From Microbulbifer marinus (lineage in GTDB: Bacteria; Pseudomonadota; Gammaproteobacteria; Pseudomonadales; Cellvibrionaceae): a DNA stretch of 64,000 nt. This document shows positions 34,901 through 45,316 of this stretch, in pieces (position 1 is the stretch's first letter; every line of letters starts with the position of its first letter). The stretch spans positions 806,001 to 870,000 of the forward strand of contig NZ_FNQO01000002.1 in NCBI RefSeq assembly GCF_900107725.1, read 5' to 3'. Position numbers and translations under genes: made by a program. The notes under the pieces are model-generated. The model had not been told where the DNA came from and did not search any database. It worked only from the letters and a program-made list of their open reading frames with translations.

Positions 34901-36222
34901 TGGCTGTCGCCTCCCGGCGCGTCGGCGCCCGACGCATCGGCGCCCGGTCCGGAGGTTTTATGCAGTTGTTCGATATAGTCGTGTAGCGCGCTCTGCGACG
35001 CGGCCAGGCTCGGCAGGTCCGCCTTGATGGGCTCTTTGCTCAGTTCCTCCAGTTCGCGCAGCAGTACGTCACGCTGGTGACTGGCGATACCGTAATCCAG
35101 CAACAGCTGGCGCGCATTGTTCAATGCATCTTTGTAGACGGTGCTGTCACCGCGCAGCAGCGCCAGCTGTGCCTGTTCCATATTCAGGCGCAGGTTCTGA
35201 CGGAACCGCGCTTCACTCTGCGGTGACAGCAGTACCGGGTCGATGTCGCCATCGCGGATGCGTACCGAGTCGCGCATAAATTGCGTGAAGTTGTGCCAGC
35301 TGCGTTCCCATGCCGGTTCGTCAGCGGGCTCCGGCTCGGCCTGGACTGCGGCAGGGTCGCGGGTGGCAAGATCGAACTGCGGTTGGATGCTGACCCGGAT
35401 CAATTGCTCTTCCAGTGCGCCGAGGCGCAGGTACAGGCCCTCGCGATCGATATTCTCCACCAGCTTCAGCGCAGTGATATCGCGGGCCAGTTGCTGGCGT
35501 ACGCCGTAGAGGTCGGGCATATCCACCCGGCGCAGGATGCTGTCGACTTCTTCCAGCAGGCCGAGTGCGGCGCGACTGTCGCCCTCCAGCATCAGGCGCT
35601 GGTTGGCGAGGCGCAGCAGGTAATCGGCCTCGGCCAGCTGCCAGTCGTCACGGCTGACATTGCCGAGTGCGCTGAGGCGGCTGCCCTGGGCGGTGACATT
35701 GCGCTGCAGCGTGGCGAGCTGTTGCTGCACCTGTGCAAGGCCCTGTCCCAATTGCTGTACCTGGGTGCGCAGGACCTCATTGGCCTGTTGCAGCGCAGCG
35801 ATCGTTGTCGCCGATTCGGCATCGGGCAGGCCGGGTTGCGGCACTGGCGGGGTGGCCTGCTGCGGCTCGGGTACCGCTTCAATCACGACTGCTTCCGGTG
35901 CCTGCTCAGTCTCTGCGGATGCCGGCTTTGCGTCGGCGCCATCGCGGGAAGTGAGAAAGTCCAGCTTGCCATCCAGTTTGGCCTGCAGCTGCGGCCAGTT
36001 AAACCAGGCCCAGCTGCCGAGGCCGCCCAATACCGCGGCAGCCAGCAGCAGCCACAGCCAGCCCTTGCCGCCCTTGGCCTGCGTCGCGTCGTCTTTCCCG
36101 CCTTTGCCGCCGCTCTTCTTGTCCTGTGCCGCCTTGGCGAAATTGCTTTTGCTTTCCGCCTTGTCGGTGGCCTTGGCTGGTTGCTGGGATTTTGCGGCGT
36201 CTTTGGATTTATCGTCAGTCAT
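34897..36222 (-). CDS. hemX: HemX protein
   Basis: A 441-residue protein of the HemX family. It has a cytoplasmic Lys/Ala/Gly-rich N-terminus, one membrane helix near residues 53-72 (GWLWLLLAAAVLGGLGSWAWF), and a coiled-coil stretch (LQQANEVLRTQVQQLGQGL). The conserved HemX domain follows (WQLAEADYLLRLANQRLMLEGD ...). Some databases call it uroporphyrinogen-III C-methyltransferase, but it has no methyltransferase motifs, so I treat it as a structural or assembly factor. It overlaps hemY and lies 124 bp after hemD. Confidence 0.94.
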   Translation of the reverse strand: MTDDKSKDAAKSQQPAKATDKAESKSNFAKAAQDKKSGGKGGKDDATQAKGGKGWLWLLLAAAVLGGLGSWAWFNWPQLQAKLDGKLDFLTSRDGADAKPASAETEQAPEAVVIEAVPEPQQATPPVPQPGLPDAESATTIAALQQANEVLRTQVQQLGQGLAQVQQQLATLQRNVTAQGSRLSALGNVSRDDWQLAEADYLLRLANQRLMLEGDSRAALGLLEEVDSILRRVDMPDLYGVRQQLARDITALKLVENIDREGLYLRLGALEEQLIRVSIQPQFDLATRDPAAVQAEPEPADEPAWERSWHNFTQFMRDSVRIRDGDIDPVLLSPQSEARFRQNLRLNMEQAQLALLRGDSTVYKDALNNARQLLLDYGIASHQRDVLLRELEELSKEPIKADLPSLAASQSALHDYIEQLHKTSGPGADASGADAPGGDSQ

Positions 36223-36346
36223 GGGTATGGCGGCGCAGAGGTAGAAATTGTCGTCAAATTATAGCGAGAGACGGCACGCTTTATACGACGTGTGGCGCTC
36301 TTTTAAAATTTTTTGCTCTTTTCGGGCGAATAAACTGCTTCCCAGC

Positions 36347-37117
36347 CTAGCCGAGGGACGCCTGCAGCGCCTCCAGCATGGCGGCGTCACCGGCGTTGCG
36401 GGCGACATGGCAGCGGCGGAAGCCGAGGACGCGGGCCTGCTCGGCGACGCGCTGACTGGGACAGATGATCAGTGCGCTGAACAGTCGCTCGCTGGCGCTG
36501 GCGCGAATACAGCTGGCCAGGTTGGCGAGCGTCTCGCCGCTGTGCACGGTAATCGCATCCGGCTGGGCGCCGTAGCCGGCGAGACTGTCGACGGCATCGG
36601 CAGGCAGGGCGCGGCGGTAAAGTTCGCAGTATTCGACCCGGCCGCCGCGCTCGCGCAGGGTGTCGCCAATCAGCGTGCGCCCGCCACTGCCGCGAAAAAT
36701 CACAATGCGCTGGCCGGCCACCTGTTGCAGTGGCGGCAGTGCCAGCAGGGCTTCGGAATCCATGCTGTCGCCATCACTCGCGCACTCGATGCCGCGTTCG
36801 CGCAAGGCGCGCGCGGTAGCGGCGCCGATGGCATAGTAGCGCGGGCCCTGCGGTAGCTGCGGCCAGTAGTCCTCCAGCCAGTCGCAGCCGATGCGCACCG
36901 CGTTCTGCGATACGAAGATCGCGTGATCGAACTGATCGAAATCGAGGATCTGGTTTTTGATCGTCTGCAATTGCGCGCCGCTGTCGATCGGCTCTATCGC
37001 CAGCATCGGGACAATATCCGCCCGGGCGCCGGCGGCCTGCAGCAGTTGGCACCAGCTGTCGCATTGATGCGCCGGTCTGGTAACCAGTATCTGCTTGCCG
37101 CGCAAAGAGCCTTCCAT
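36347..37117 (-). CDS. hemD: Uroporphyrinogen-III synthase HemD
   Basis: Cyclises hydroxymethylbilane to uroporphyrinogen III. It has 256 residues from ATG 37117 (MEGSLRGKQILVTRP); the upstream in-frame extension is sequence overlapping hemC and is rejected. Weakly conserved family, but the two-domain pattern is visible: ILVTRPAHQC at the N-terminus, IFVSQNAVRIG, YYAIGAATARALRERGI, and VHSGETLANLAS near the C-terminal domain. It starts 13 bp after hemC and continues the haem operon. Confidence 0.95.
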   Translation of the reverse strand: MEGSLRGKQILVTRPAHQCDSWCQLLQAAGARADIVPMLAIEPIDSGAQLQTIKNQILDFDQFDHAIFVSQNAVRIGCDWLEDYWPQLPQGPRYYAIGAATARALRERGIECASDGDSMDSEALLALPPLQQVAGQRIVIFRGSGGRTLIGDTLRERGGRVEYCELYRRALPADAVDSLAGYGAQPDAITVHSGETLANLASCIRASASERLFSALIICPSQRVAEQARVLGFRRCHVARNAGDAAMLEALQASLG

Positions 37118-37130
37118 GGATAGCCGGGGC

Positions 37131-38048
37131 TCAGAGTGCGGCGAGGATCTTGTCGGCGCCGGCGGACAGCAGCTCCTCTGCGAGTGCGGTGCCCAGCGCT
37201 TCGCCGTCCGCGGCTGCGCCACGGCTTTCTGCGCGCACCAGCGTCTCGCCGTCGGGGCTGCCCACCAGTCCGCGCAGCCACAGCTCGCCTTGGTTCAGTT
37301 CGGCGTAGCAGCCGATCGGTACCTGGCAGCTGCCGTTCAGGCGTTTGACTACCGCGCGCTCCGCCACCAGGCGGGCGGCGGTGTCAGCACAGTGCAGCGG
37401 TTGCAGCAGGGCTTCCAGTTCGCCGTCGCGGCGACACTCGATCCCCACCGCACCCTGGCCGCCGGCGGGCAGCAGGATTTCCGGTGGCAGGAAGTCGCGG
37501 ATGCGTTCGCGCATTTCCAGGCGCAGCAGTCCGGCCGCGGCGAGGATGATCGCGTCGAACTCGCCGGCGTCGAGCTTGGCCAGCCGCGTGTTGACATTGC
37601 CACGCAGGAATTTCACTTCCAGGTCCGGCCGGCGCGCGAGAATCTGGCACTGGCGCCGCAGGCTGGAGGTGCCGACCACCGCGCCCTGCGGCAGTTCGTC
37701 GATGCTGGCGTAGTGATTGCTCACAAAGGCGTCGCGCGGGTCTTCCCGTTCACAGATCACCGACAGGTGCAGGCCGTCCGGGAATTCCATCGGCACATCT
37801 TTCATCGAGTGCACGGCGATATCCGCGCGCTCCTCGAGCATGGCCACCTCCAGTTCCTTGACGAACAGGCCCTTGCCGCCGACCTTGGCCAGCGGGATAT
37901 TGAGCAGCTGGTCGCCGCGGCTGGTCAGCGGCAGCAGTTCCACCTTCAGTTCCGGGTGTTCCTGCTGCAGGCGGTCCTTGACGTAGTTGGCCTGCCAGAG
38001 CGCCAGGGCACTCTCGCGGGTGGCGATGCGGATGCGTGTAATGGGCAT
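37131..38048 (-). CDS. hemC: Porphobilinogen deaminase HemC
   Basis: Joins four porphobilinogens into hydroxymethylbilane. It has 305 residues. Landmarks are [15 protein letters not shown] at the N-terminus, ALFVKELE-like [38 protein letters not shown], and the dipyrromethane-cofactor Cys in [14 protein letters not shown] about residue 240. It is the first gene of the hem cluster on this strand. The 71-bp gap to ruvX probably holds either its promoter or an internal boundary. Confidence 0.98.
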   Translation of the reverse strand: MPITRIRIATRESALALWQANYVKDRLQQEHPELKVELLPLTSRGDQLLNIPLAKVGGKGLFVKELEVAMLEERADIAVHSMKDVPMEFPDGLHLSVICEREDPRDAFVSNHYASIDELPQGAVVGTSSLRRQCQILARRPDLEVKFLRGNVNTRLAKLDAGEFDAIILAAAGLLRLEMRERIRDFLPPEILLPAGGQGAVGIECRRDGELEALLQPLHCADTAARLVAERAVVKRLNGSCQVPIGCYAELNQGELWLRGLVGSPDGETLVRAESRGAAADGEALGTALAEELLSAGADKILAAL

Positions 38049-38119
38049 ACAGCTAGATCGGTTGGCAAATGGGTGAGCAATTCTATCAGACCGGCGCGTG
38101 CGCGTGACGGATGTAGCCC

Positions 38120-38539
38120 CTAACGTGAACGCAGCCAGTCCTCGAGAATGATGCGTGCCGCGATGGAATCGACCGGATCGCGGGCATAGTTGCCCTTGTG
38201 GCCGCGTTCGAGGGCCTCCTCCTTGGCGGCGCGGGTGCTGAGCCGCTCATCCACATATTCGACCGGCAGGCCGGTGCGGCCGTGCAGGCGCTGGCCGAAC
38301 TTGCGCGCGCGGGCGCCGAACTCGCTGTCGCTGCCGTCCATATTCAGGGGCAGGCCGACCAGCAGAAATTGCGGCTGCCATTCGTCGATCAGGCGCTGCA
38401 GCTGGTCCCAGTCAGGCTTACCGTCTCTGGCGGGCAGCGGTGGCAGCTCCCGCGCAGTGCCGGTCAGGCTCTGGCCGAAAGCGACGCCGATGGAGCGGGT
38501 GCCGAAGTCGAAAGCGAGGGCGGTGACGGGCTTGTCCAT
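38120..38539 (-). CDS. ruvX: Putative Holliday-junction resolvase / pre-16S rRNA nuclease RuvX (YqgF)
   Basis: A 139-residue RNase H-fold nuclease. Seen: [14 protein letters not shown] (first catalytic Asp), [14 protein letters not shown], and [17 protein letters not shown]. coli YqgF processes the 5' end of 16S rRNA, and the family is also annotated as an alternative Holliday-junction resolvase. It starts 7 bp after algH and shares the unit gshB-tonB-algH-ruvX. Confidence 0.96.
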   Translation of the reverse strand: MDKPVTALAFDFGTRSIGVAFGQSLTGTARELPPLPARDGKPDWDQLQRLIDEWQPQFLLVGLPLNMDGSDSEFGARARKFGQRLHGRTGLPVEYVDERLSTRAAKEEALERGHKGNYARDPVDSIAARIILEDWLRSR

Positions 38540-38546
38540 GGCGAGC

Positions 38547-39131
38547 TCAGGCGTGGCCGGACTGGGAGCCGATACCGGCCAGGTCGATACCGTGCCGCGC
38601 CGCGGCCGTGTGCCAGCGCTTTTGCCAGGGGGTGGCGAACAGAATTTCAGGCTCCGCCGGCAGGGTTAGCCAGGCGTTTTCTACCAGTTCCTGCTCCAGC
38701 TGTCCCGGCCCCCAGCCGGCGTAGCCGAGTGCCAGCAGTACGTCGTCGGGGCCGCGACCGGCGGCCAGCGATTCGAGAATGTCTTTCGAGGCGGTGAGGC
38801 TGATATCGGTATTCACCTCCACCGTCGAGTCAAACTGTACGCCGGCACCGTGCAGGACGAACCCCTGTTCCGGCGACATGGGCCCGCCCAGCAGTACCGT
38901 CTCGTCGCCGCGCAGGCTGGCGTCATCCAGCGATAGCTGTTCGAACACTTCCTTCCAGTGCACCTTGCTCGGCGTATTGATGACAATGCCCATGGCGCCT
39001 TCCCCGGTATGCTCGACCATGAAGGCGATGGTCTGCTTGAAGCGCGGATCCCCCATGCCGGGCATGGCCAGCAGAAACTGGCCGCGCAGGCTGCCGTGGG
39101 TCAGGTCGCTGTCGATGTTACTGTTGTGCAT
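38547..39131 (-). CDS. algH: AlgH/YqgE (DUF179) family protein
   Basis: A 194-residue DUF179 protein. Typical stretches: LRGQFLLAMPGMGDPRFKQTI, HTGEGAMGIVINTPS, LLGGPMSPEQGFVLH and LALGYAGWGPGQLEQEL. P. aeruginosa AlgH affects alginate and other virulence traits, but the molecular activity is unknown. Context between ruvX and tonB is the same as in pseudomonads. Confidence 0.96.
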   Translation of the reverse strand: MHNSNIDSDLTHGSLRGQFLLAMPGMGDPRFKQTIAFMVEHTGEGAMGIVINTPSKVHWKEVFEQLSLDDASLRGDETVLLGGPMSPEQGFVLHGAGVQFDSTVEVNTDISLTASKDILESLAAGRGPDDVLLALGYAGWGPGQLEQELVENAWLTLPAEPEILFATPWQKRWHTAAARHGIDLAGIGSQSGHA

Positions 39132-39171
39132 AGGGTCAGTGTAATCGGGTTGCGGGCGCAGAATGGAAAGT

Positions 39172-40080
39172 TTAGCCGCGCTTGGGCGTCTCTCCGGCGG
39201 CGGTGGAAAAGCCGGTCATCTCGAAGCGCCAGGTGCGGATGATTTCCAGTCGATCGGCTTCCTTGCGGATTTCCGCCGGGAAGGGGGCGAAGGGCGCGGC
39301 CAGGCGCACGATTTGCTGTGCGGCGTCATCGAGGACGCGCTCGCCGGAGGATTCCAGGATGACCACTTCTTCCACCGCGCCGGTGGGCAGCAGCCGCACC
39401 ATCATGCGCAGACTGCCGGTGATTTGGCGCTGCAGAGCCTCTTCGGGAAAGTTTTCGTTGCCCACCGCCTCGACCTTCTGGCGCCAGTCGTGCAGGTAGG
39501 CGGCATCGGCGGAGGCCTTGGTTGCCACCGAAGTCAGCCGCCGCACGCGCGGGCGCTGGGCGATCGTCTGGCGGATCTTGTCCAGCCGCGCCTGCAGGCT
39601 GGCAATTTCCGGATTGGTCATCGGTAGATCGTTGGGGGCGTCGCCGCGCTTTTCCTCCGACGGCTTGTCCTCGGCGGGCAATTCCGGAGCCCGCTGCGGG
39701 CTGTCGCCAATGGTCGTCACCAGCTGGCGCCGTTGCTCCGCCGGGCGCGCTGTCTGCTGTTGTGGCAGCGGATTCACGTCGCGGATCACCGTATCGGCAA
39801 TTTCCGCACGGCGATTACTGGACAGTTCTTTCGGGGTTTCGGCGGTGCCGCTGGCCTGCTGGTTGTGCTGGGCCAGGTAGTCGGCGTCTTCGGGGGCCTG
39901 GGCGGTGTGGTGTTGCGCCAGTGTCACCTCCAGTGTCGGCGGCGCCTGTCGCCCTTCGGGGGCCGCAAAGGCGACACCGAAAATCACCAGCGCGTGGAAG
40001 GCGCAGGCGAGAAACAGGGCGAACACGAAGCGATCGTGCTGGGCGGCCTGGAGCTGCGTGGTGTTGGCGGTGGAATTCAT
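39172..40080 (-). CDS. TonB-family energy transducer (TonB3-like)
   Basis: A 302-residue inner-membrane protein: one N-terminal membrane helix (about 19-40), a periplasmic Gln/Pro/Glu-rich linker with possible coiled coil (LQARLDKIRQTI), and a C-terminal TonB domain (LRMMVRLLPTGAVEEVVILESSG ... WRFEM). Located between gshB and algH next to pilG, it corresponds in position to P. aeruginosa tonB3, which is needed for twitching motility and pilus assembly. It may also energise the receptor at 18850-21102. Confidence 0.92.
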   Translation of the reverse strand: MNSTANTTQLQAAQHDRFVFALFLACAFHALVIFGVAFAAPEGRQAPPTLEVTLAQHHTAQAPEDADYLAQHNQQASGTAETPKELSSNRRAEIADTVIRDVNPLPQQQTARPAEQRRQLVTTIGDSPQRAPELPAEDKPSEEKRGDAPNDLPMTNPEIASLQARLDKIRQTIAQRPRVRRLTSVATKASADAAYLHDWRQKVEAVGNENFPEEALQRQITGSLRMMVRLLPTGAVEEVVILESSGERVLDDAAQQIVRLAAPFAPFPAEIRKEADRLEIIRTWRFEMTGFSTAAGETPKRG

Positions 40081-40141
40081 TGTTCGTTATTTGTGACTAC
40101 TGCTTATGTTCCGCTCAGCCCGCTGACTGCGGCCGCCCAGT

Positions 40142-41098
40142 TTACCCTTTTTGCGCCAGTCGGTCTGTGATGGCGCTCATCAGTTGGCCGCCAATATCGG
40201 TGCCGAATGCGGCGTCGATCTCGCGTACACAGGTGGGGCTGGTGACGTTAATTTCGGTCAGATATTCACCGATGACGTCCAGGCCGACGAACAGGAGGCC
40301 CCGCTCTTTCAGTGCCGGTGCAACCTGTTCGACAATCCAGCGGTCGCGGTCGGTCAGCGGGCGCGCCTCTCCCCGGCCACCGGCGGCCAGGTTGCCGCGG
40401 GTCTCGCCGGCCTCGGGGATGCGTGCGAGACAATAGGGTACCGCTTCCCCATCTACCACGAGAATGCGCTTGTCGCCGTTCTTGATCTCCGGAATATAGC
40501 GCTGCCCCATGATCTGCTTGCGGCCGTGCTCGGTGAGCATCTCCAGGATCGCGCCCAGGTTGGCGCCGTCCGGTTTGCAGTGGAACACGCCGCTGCCACC
40601 CATGCCGTCGAGCGGTTTGAAAATGACATCCCGGTGCTGGAAGTGAAACTCGCGCAGCTTCTGCATGTCGCGGCTGACGATCAGCGGTGGGCAGCACTGC
40701 GGGAAGGCGGTGGCAAAGATTTTCTCGTTGCAGTCGCGCAGTGCTTGCGGCTTGTTCACCACCAGCGCGCCTTCGCGCTCTGCGGCCTCGAGTATATAGG
40801 TCGAGTAGACGTACTCGTTGTCGAACGGCGGGTCCACCCGCATTAGGATGGTGTCGAGTTCGCCGAGTGGCAATTCTGCCACCTCTCCCACCTCGAACCA
40901 GCGCTCCGGGTTGTCAAAAACCTGCAGCGGGCGGCCACGTCCCATGGCGCGGCCGCTGTCCAGATACAGGTCGCCCTGTTCAAAGTAGAACAGCTGAAAA
41001 CCACTGCGTTGCGCGGCTTGCAGCATCGCCAGCGTTGTATCCTTTTTAAATTGAATGTTGGCGATGGGGTCCATCACCACACCGAGGGAGTAACTCAT
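40142..41098 (-). CDS. gshB: Glutathione synthetase GshB
   Basis: ATP-grasp ligase joining glycine to gamma-glutamylcysteine. It has 318 residues, the usual size. Landmarks: N-terminal GVVMDPIANIQFKKDT, VVNKPQALRDCNEKI, FKPLDGMGGSGVFH (ATP-grasp loop), and the C-terminal VGLDVIGEYLTEINVTSPTC. It begins the minus-strand unit and is divergent from pilG with 352 bp between. Confidence 0.98.
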   Translation of the reverse strand: MSYSLGVVMDPIANIQFKKDTTLAMLQAAQRSGFQLFYFEQGDLYLDSGRAMGRGRPLQVFDNPERWFEVGEVAELPLGELDTILMRVDPPFDNEYVYSTYILEAAEREGALVVNKPQALRDCNEKIFATAFPQCCPPLIVSRDMQKLREFHFQHRDVIFKPLDGMGGSGVFHCKPDGANLGAILEMLTEHGRKQIMGQRYIPEIKNGDKRILVVDGEAVPYCLARIPEAGETRGNLAAGGRGEARPLTDRDRWIVEQVAPALKERGLLFVGLDVIGEYLTEINVTSPTCVREIDAAFGTDIGGQLMSAITDRLAQKG

Positions 41099-41450
41099 AA
41101 AGGTATCCGTACTGGTTGGAAATTCGCGATCACGTGCTGCGACTTGTCGGGCGTGCGGTGGTTTATCGAGCAGATCGCGGTAGATAAGGTAAGAGCAGCC
41201 CGCCGCCGGTGCAACTGTCTAACGGCACCTGTTGCCAGCCTCGAAAAGAACTGGTGATAAAATGTACTGTGTCGCCGTATTCCCACCGCCTTTGGTAGAT
41301 TCACTGTGGGTTCTGTGATAAAAGTTCCTTCCTATGTGCGACCTTGGCCAGCCGAGGCGTCCAGACCCTGCAAGTGGTTGAACAAAGGGCACTAATGACA
41401 GCACTTTCAGGTGTGCCCGAAAATAAGTAATCAGGGGATTCAATATCACT
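41099..41450. other. Divergent intergenic region gshB / pilG
   Basis: 352 bp with no gene. It must carry promoters in both directions. On the plus strand, TTGCCA (41232-41237) and GATAAA (41256-41261, within GATAAAAT) at 18-bp spacing form a weak sigma70-like pair about 190 bp before pilG. A real start signal for pilG, GGGATT, lies near 41436; nothing else stands out. Confidence 0.4.
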
Positions 41451-41846
41451 ATGGAGCTCAACTGGGAAAGCCTGACGGTGATGGTGATCGACGATAGCAA
41501 GACGATTCGTCGCACCGCCGAGACGCTGCTGCAAAAGGCAGGTTGCACGGTTGTCACCGCGACTGACGGTTTCGATGCGCTGGCAAAAATTGCCGACTCT
41601 CGTCCGGACATTATTTTTGTCGACATCATGATGCCGCGCCTGGACGGTTACCAGACCTGTGCGCTGATCAAAAACAACAGTGAATTCCGCTCGACGCCGG
41701 TCGTTATGTTGTCGAGCAAGGATGGTCTCTTCGATAAGGCGAAGGGGCGCGTCGTTGGTTGTGATCAATATTTGACCAAGCCTTTTAGCAAGAGCGAATT
41801 GTTGGGCGCAATTTCTGCGCATGCCAAGCCCCATCATGCGGCTTGA
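41451..41846 (+). CDS. pilG: Pil-Chp response regulator PilG
   Basis: A 131-residue single-domain CheY-like regulator. The acid pocket is D14-D15, the phosphoacceptor is D58 (FVDIMMP), the switch Ser is in VVMLSSKDG, and the Lys is in YLTKPFSK. In P. aeruginosa PilG promotes pilus extension and cAMP production downstream of the ChpA kinase. It is the first gene of the Chp operon. Confidence 0.97.
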   Translation: MELNWESLTVMVIDDSKTIRRTAETLLQKAGCTVVTATDGFDALAKIADSRPDIIFVDIMMPRLDGYQTCALIKNNSEFRSTPVVMLSSKDGLFDKAKGRVVGCDQYLTKPFSKSELLGAISAHAKPHHAA

Positions 41847-42072
41847 GTGGTAAGCAGAGTTTCTGCTGGGGCTGCACGGGCATAGTCTGGCCTTAGTCAC
41901 CGGTCGCGGTGACAAAAAACAGAAGTCCCGTCCACTTACCCTCTGGGGTCGGCTGGCGGGAGAAGCAACTAAGAGTAAGTGAGTGATTGCCGCTCGCTAG
42001 AAACGACAACAAACCGCTACAGCGCTGTTATTGCCGGAGCTGTAGCGAACGAGAAAATGTCGCGGGGGACAA

Positions 42073-42435
42073 ATGGCAAGAGTATTAATCGTCGACGACT
42101 CTCCAACGGAAACACACAAGTTGACCACGATTCTGGAGAAAAATGGTCACGCCGTTATCTCGGCTACCAATGGTGAGAATGGAGTGGATGTCGCGCGCGA
42201 ACAGCGCCCCGACGTGATCCTGATGGATATCGTGATGCCGGGGCTGAATGGCTTCCAGGCTACCCGCCAGCTGAGCAAGGATGGCAATACCGCCGGAATC
42301 CCGATCATCATGGTCACCACCAAGGACCAGGATACCGATCGCGTCTGGGGTATGCGCCAGGGCGCTCGTGCCTATCTGACCAAGCCGGTAGAGGAAGGTA
42401 AGTTGCTGAGCGCCATCGAGGAGGTGTTGGCCTAG
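42073..42435 (+). CDS. pilH: Pil-Chp response regulator PilH
   Basis: A 120-residue CheY-like regulator with acid pocket D8-D9, phosphoacceptor D52 (LMDIVMP), Thr in IMVTTKD and Lys in YLTKPVEEG. In P. aeruginosa PilH counteracts PilG and favours retraction. It lies 226 bp after pilG; that gap contains a perfect 7-bp hairpin (41896-41913). The stop is 16 bp from pilI. Confidence 0.97.
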   Translation: MARVLIVDDSPTETHKLTTILEKNGHAVISATNGENGVDVAREQRPDVILMDIVMPGLNGFQATRQLSKDGNTAGIPIIMVTTKDQDTDRVWGMRQGARAYLTKPVEEGKLLSAIEEVLA

Positions 42436-42451
42436 CGGCCAACGCAGACGA

Positions 42452-42991
42452 GTGCAGTCACAGAGCCCCTATCTCGCACTGGTTGATATTGCCAGGCGTG
42501 CCAAGGCGCAGGCCGCAGGCCTGCCCGGTCGTCAGGAGGTAAAGCCTTACTGGACTGGAATCGGTTTTTCCCTGTTGGGCCACCGCTTTGTCGCCTCGAT
42601 GGACGACGTGGTGGAACTGCTTGAGGTACCCCAGTATACGTTCATTCCCGGCGCTCAGCCTTGGGTGCGCGGCGTGGCCAATGTGCGTGGCCGCCTGCTG
42701 CCGCTGTTCGATCTGGCCGTTTTCTTTGGAGGTCAGCTCAGCGGCCCACGCCAGCGTCGACGAGTGCTGGTGGTCGAACATGAGAAAATCTATGCCGGTT
42801 TGATTGTTGACGAGCTGCACGGCATGCAGCATTTGGCGCTCGAGTTTGCCAGGGAGGCGCCCGGCGATCTGTCGGAGCCCTTTGCGCCGATGGTGAGCGG
42901 CCAGTTTGCATTACAGCAGGATCGCTGGCTGGTGTTCGATATACAGGCGTTGATCAGCGATTTTCAGTTTATGGATGCCGCGGCCCATTGA
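42452..42991 (+). CDS. pilI: CheW-like adaptor PilI
   Basis: A 179-residue adaptor with one CheW domain (about 35-170: GFSLLGHRFVASMDDVVELL, AQPWVRGVANVRGRLLPLFDL, DELHGMQHLALEFA). It couples the receptor PilJ to the ChpA kinase at the cell pole. The start is GTG at 42452; no other start fits better, though the ribosome-binding site is weak (the 16-bp gap after pilH suggests coupling). Confidence 0.95.
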   Translation: MQSQSPYLALVDIARRAKAQAAGLPGRQEVKPYWTGIGFSLLGHRFVASMDDVVELLEVPQYTFIPGAQPWVRGVANVRGRLLPLFDLAVFFGGQLSGPRQRRRVLVVEHEKIYAGLIVDELHGMQHLALEFAREAPGDLSEPFAPMVSGQFALQQDRWLVFDIQALISDFQFMDAAAH

Positions 42992-43152
42992 TGGGGTGCG
43001 GCATTCTGGTTTTCCCCGGGGAAAAACTCCGGGTCGTCCGCAGACAGTGTGCTTAGTCGCACATTGGTGGTGAGGGCCGGCTCGGGCTAAGCGTTAATTT
43101 AAGTGGTAATAAAAAGAATTGGCCTGATGCACAGGTCCGCCAGGAGTAAACT

Positions 43153-45297
43153 ATGAAAACAGGCTCCCAGAGTTCCTTTTCCGCGCTGCGCAGTAACCCT
43201 GCAGCGTTGTTTATGGGTCTGCTGGTACTCGCCACACTGGCGGGGCTGATTGTCAGTATCTACCTGGTCCAGACCCAGGGCGACCGCGATAAAGAGTACC
43301 TGCAGCAGGTCGCCGAATTGCGCGCGTTATCCTACCAGGTCGTGTCATACGCACCGGCGGCTACCGCAGGTGACGAAGAGGCATTCGCCGAGCTGGAAAA
43401 AGTTATCGGCCAGATGTCCAGCACCTGGAACAAGCTGCAGGGCGCGGATGCGGACACCCGCCGGGCATTGGAATCCGAGCTGGCTGCCTACGGCCAGATC
43501 TGGCGGCAGGTGCGTGAACAGGCCGACACGATTATCGGCAACAAGGACTCCATCATCTTCCTGAACGATGTGGCCAGCACCCTGAACGATTCGCTGCCGG
43601 AGCTGCAGGCCGAGCACAACAACATCGTGGAAATCCTGCTGGCCAACAACGCCCCGGCCAACCAGGTAGAGCAGGCCCAGTTGCAGGTGTGGCGCGCGGA
43701 GCGTATCGGCCGGAATATCGACAAGATGCTGCAGGGCGGTGATGACGCCGAATCTTCTGCCGACCAGTTTAATACCGACGCCAGCCTGTTCGGTAAAGTC
43801 GTAGAGGGCATGAAGAGCGGTGACGTGGTGATGGGAATCTCCCGCGTAACCGATGAAGAGGCCCGCCAGTCCCTGGACGAAATTACCGAACTGTTCGAGT
43901 TTGTAAGCTCCTCGGTGCGGGAGATCTTCGAAGCTACTCCGGCACTGTTTGCCACCCGCCAGGCAGCGGACGGCATCATCGCTTCCTCGCCACAGCTTCT
44001 GGAATCTTTGAGTACCCTGAACGACCGCATCGTAAGCCTGTCCGGCGAACGCCAGCCGAACAACCAGACCATTGCCATCATCGCCGGTGTGTTCGTACTG
44101 TTGATCTTCGGCATGATGATTGCGGCCTTCTCCGGTACTCGCCGCAGCCTGCGTGAAGAGTCCGATACCAATGAACGCAACCAGCAGGCCATTATGCAGC
44201 TGCTGGATGAGCTGGCTGACCTGGCCGACGGTGACTTGACCACTTCCGCGACGGTAACCGAGGCCTTCACCGGTGCGATCGCCGACTCTATCAACTACAC
44301 CATCGACCAGCTGCGGGTGCTGGTATCGCGGATTAACGGCGCGGCCCAGGAAGTATCCGGGCTGTCCCAGGAAACCCAGCAGACCGCCCTGCATTTGGCC
44401 GAGGCATCCGAGCACCAGGCCCAGGAAATTGCCGGAGCATCCGCGGCCGTGAACGAAATGGCCGTGACCATTGACCAGGTATCCGCCAACGCCGCTGAAT
44501 CGGCCCAGGTAGCGGAACGCTCGGTACAGATCGCGAGTAACGGTGCCAAGGTGGTACAGAACACCATCAAGGGCATGGATACCATCCGCGAGCAGATTCA
44601 GGACACTTCCAAGCGAATCAAGCGACTGGGTGAATCCTCCCAGGAGATTGGTGACATCGTAAGCCTGATTAACGACATTGCCGACCAGACCAACATTCTG
44701 GCACTTAACGCTGCCATTCAGGCGAGCATGGCTGGCGACGCGGGCCGCGGCTTCGCGGTGGTTGCGGACGAGGTACAGCGCCTCGCGGAACGTTCCGCCG
44801 CAGCGACCAAGCAGATTGAGGGCCTGGTAAAAGCGATTCAGTCGGATACCAATGAAGCGGTTGTCTCGATGGAGCAGACCACCACCGAGGTGGTGCGCGG
44901 TGCCCGCCTGGCACAGGACGCCGGTGTTGCGCTGGAAGAGATCGAAACAGTATCCACCAACCTCGCATCGTTGATTCAGAACATCTCCAACGCGGCCCGC
45001 CAGCAGGCGTCTTCCGCGGGCCATATCTCCAACACGATGAACGTGATTCAGGAGATTACCTCGCAGACTTCCGCTGGTACTCAGGCTACCGCCCAGTCCA
45101 TTGGTAATCTTGCCAAAACCGCCAACGCCCTGCGCGAATCCGTTGCCGGCTTCAAACTCCCGGAAGAGGAGACCGTCGAGGACAGTGGCGATCTGTACGA
45201 TGTCGAATTGCCGGAAGTGGGTGAAGAAGATTTCCCGCTACTGGACGGTGAAGAAAGCGATACCCGCGAAGCACGCGACGACCGGGCCCTGGCCTGA
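43153..45297 (+). CDS. pilJ: Methyl-accepting chemoreceptor PilJ
   Basis: A 714-residue transmembrane receptor. It has a first membrane helix at about 16-40, a periplasmic region (two PilJ-type helical modules, 41-310), a second helix near 313-335, a HAMP-like linker ([17 protein letters not shown]) and a long signalling coiled coil. The kinase-contact tip reads [21 protein letters not shown] (near 495-515), with [23 protein letters not shown]. In P. aeruginosa PilJ senses pilus-surface contact. Preceded by AGGAG at 43141. Confidence 0.96.
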   Translation: MKTGSQSSFSALRSNPAALFMGLLVLATLAGLIVSIYLVQTQGDRDKEYLQQVAELRALSYQVVSYAPAATAGDEEAFAELEKVIGQMSSTWNKLQGADADTRRALESELAAYGQIWRQVREQADTIIGNKDSIIFLNDVASTLNDSLPELQAEHNNIVEILLANNAPANQVEQAQLQVWRAERIGRNIDKMLQGGDDAESSADQFNTDASLFGKVVEGMKSGDVVMGISRVTDEEARQSLDEITELFEFVSSSVREIFEATPALFATRQAADGIIASSPQLLESLSTLNDRIVSLSGERQPNNQTIAIIAGVFVLLIFGMMIAAFSGTRRSLREESDTNERNQQAIMQLLDELADLADGDLTTSATVTEAFTGAIADSINYTIDQLRVLVSRINGAAQEVSGLSQETQQTALHLAEASEHQAQEIAGASAAVNEMAVTIDQVSANAAESAQVAERSVQIASNGAKVVQNTIKGMDTIREQIQDTSKRIKRLGESSQEIGDIVSLINDIADQTNILALNAAIQASMAGDAGRGFAVVADEVQRLAERSAAATKQIEGLVKAIQSDTNEAVVSMEQTTTEVVRGARLAQDAGVALEEIETVSTNLASLIQNISNAARQQASSAGHISNTMNVIQEITSQTSAGTQATAQSIGNLAKTANALRESVAGFKLPEEETVEDSGDLYDVELPEVGEEDFPLLDGEESDTREARDDRALA

Positions 45298-45316
45298 TCT
45301 CCGCAACAGCATTCGA

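Noticed and set aside
43345-45024. 559-codon minus-strand frame opposite pilJ
   Set aside because: Antisense of the pilJ coiled coil; the real receptor frame is unambiguous.
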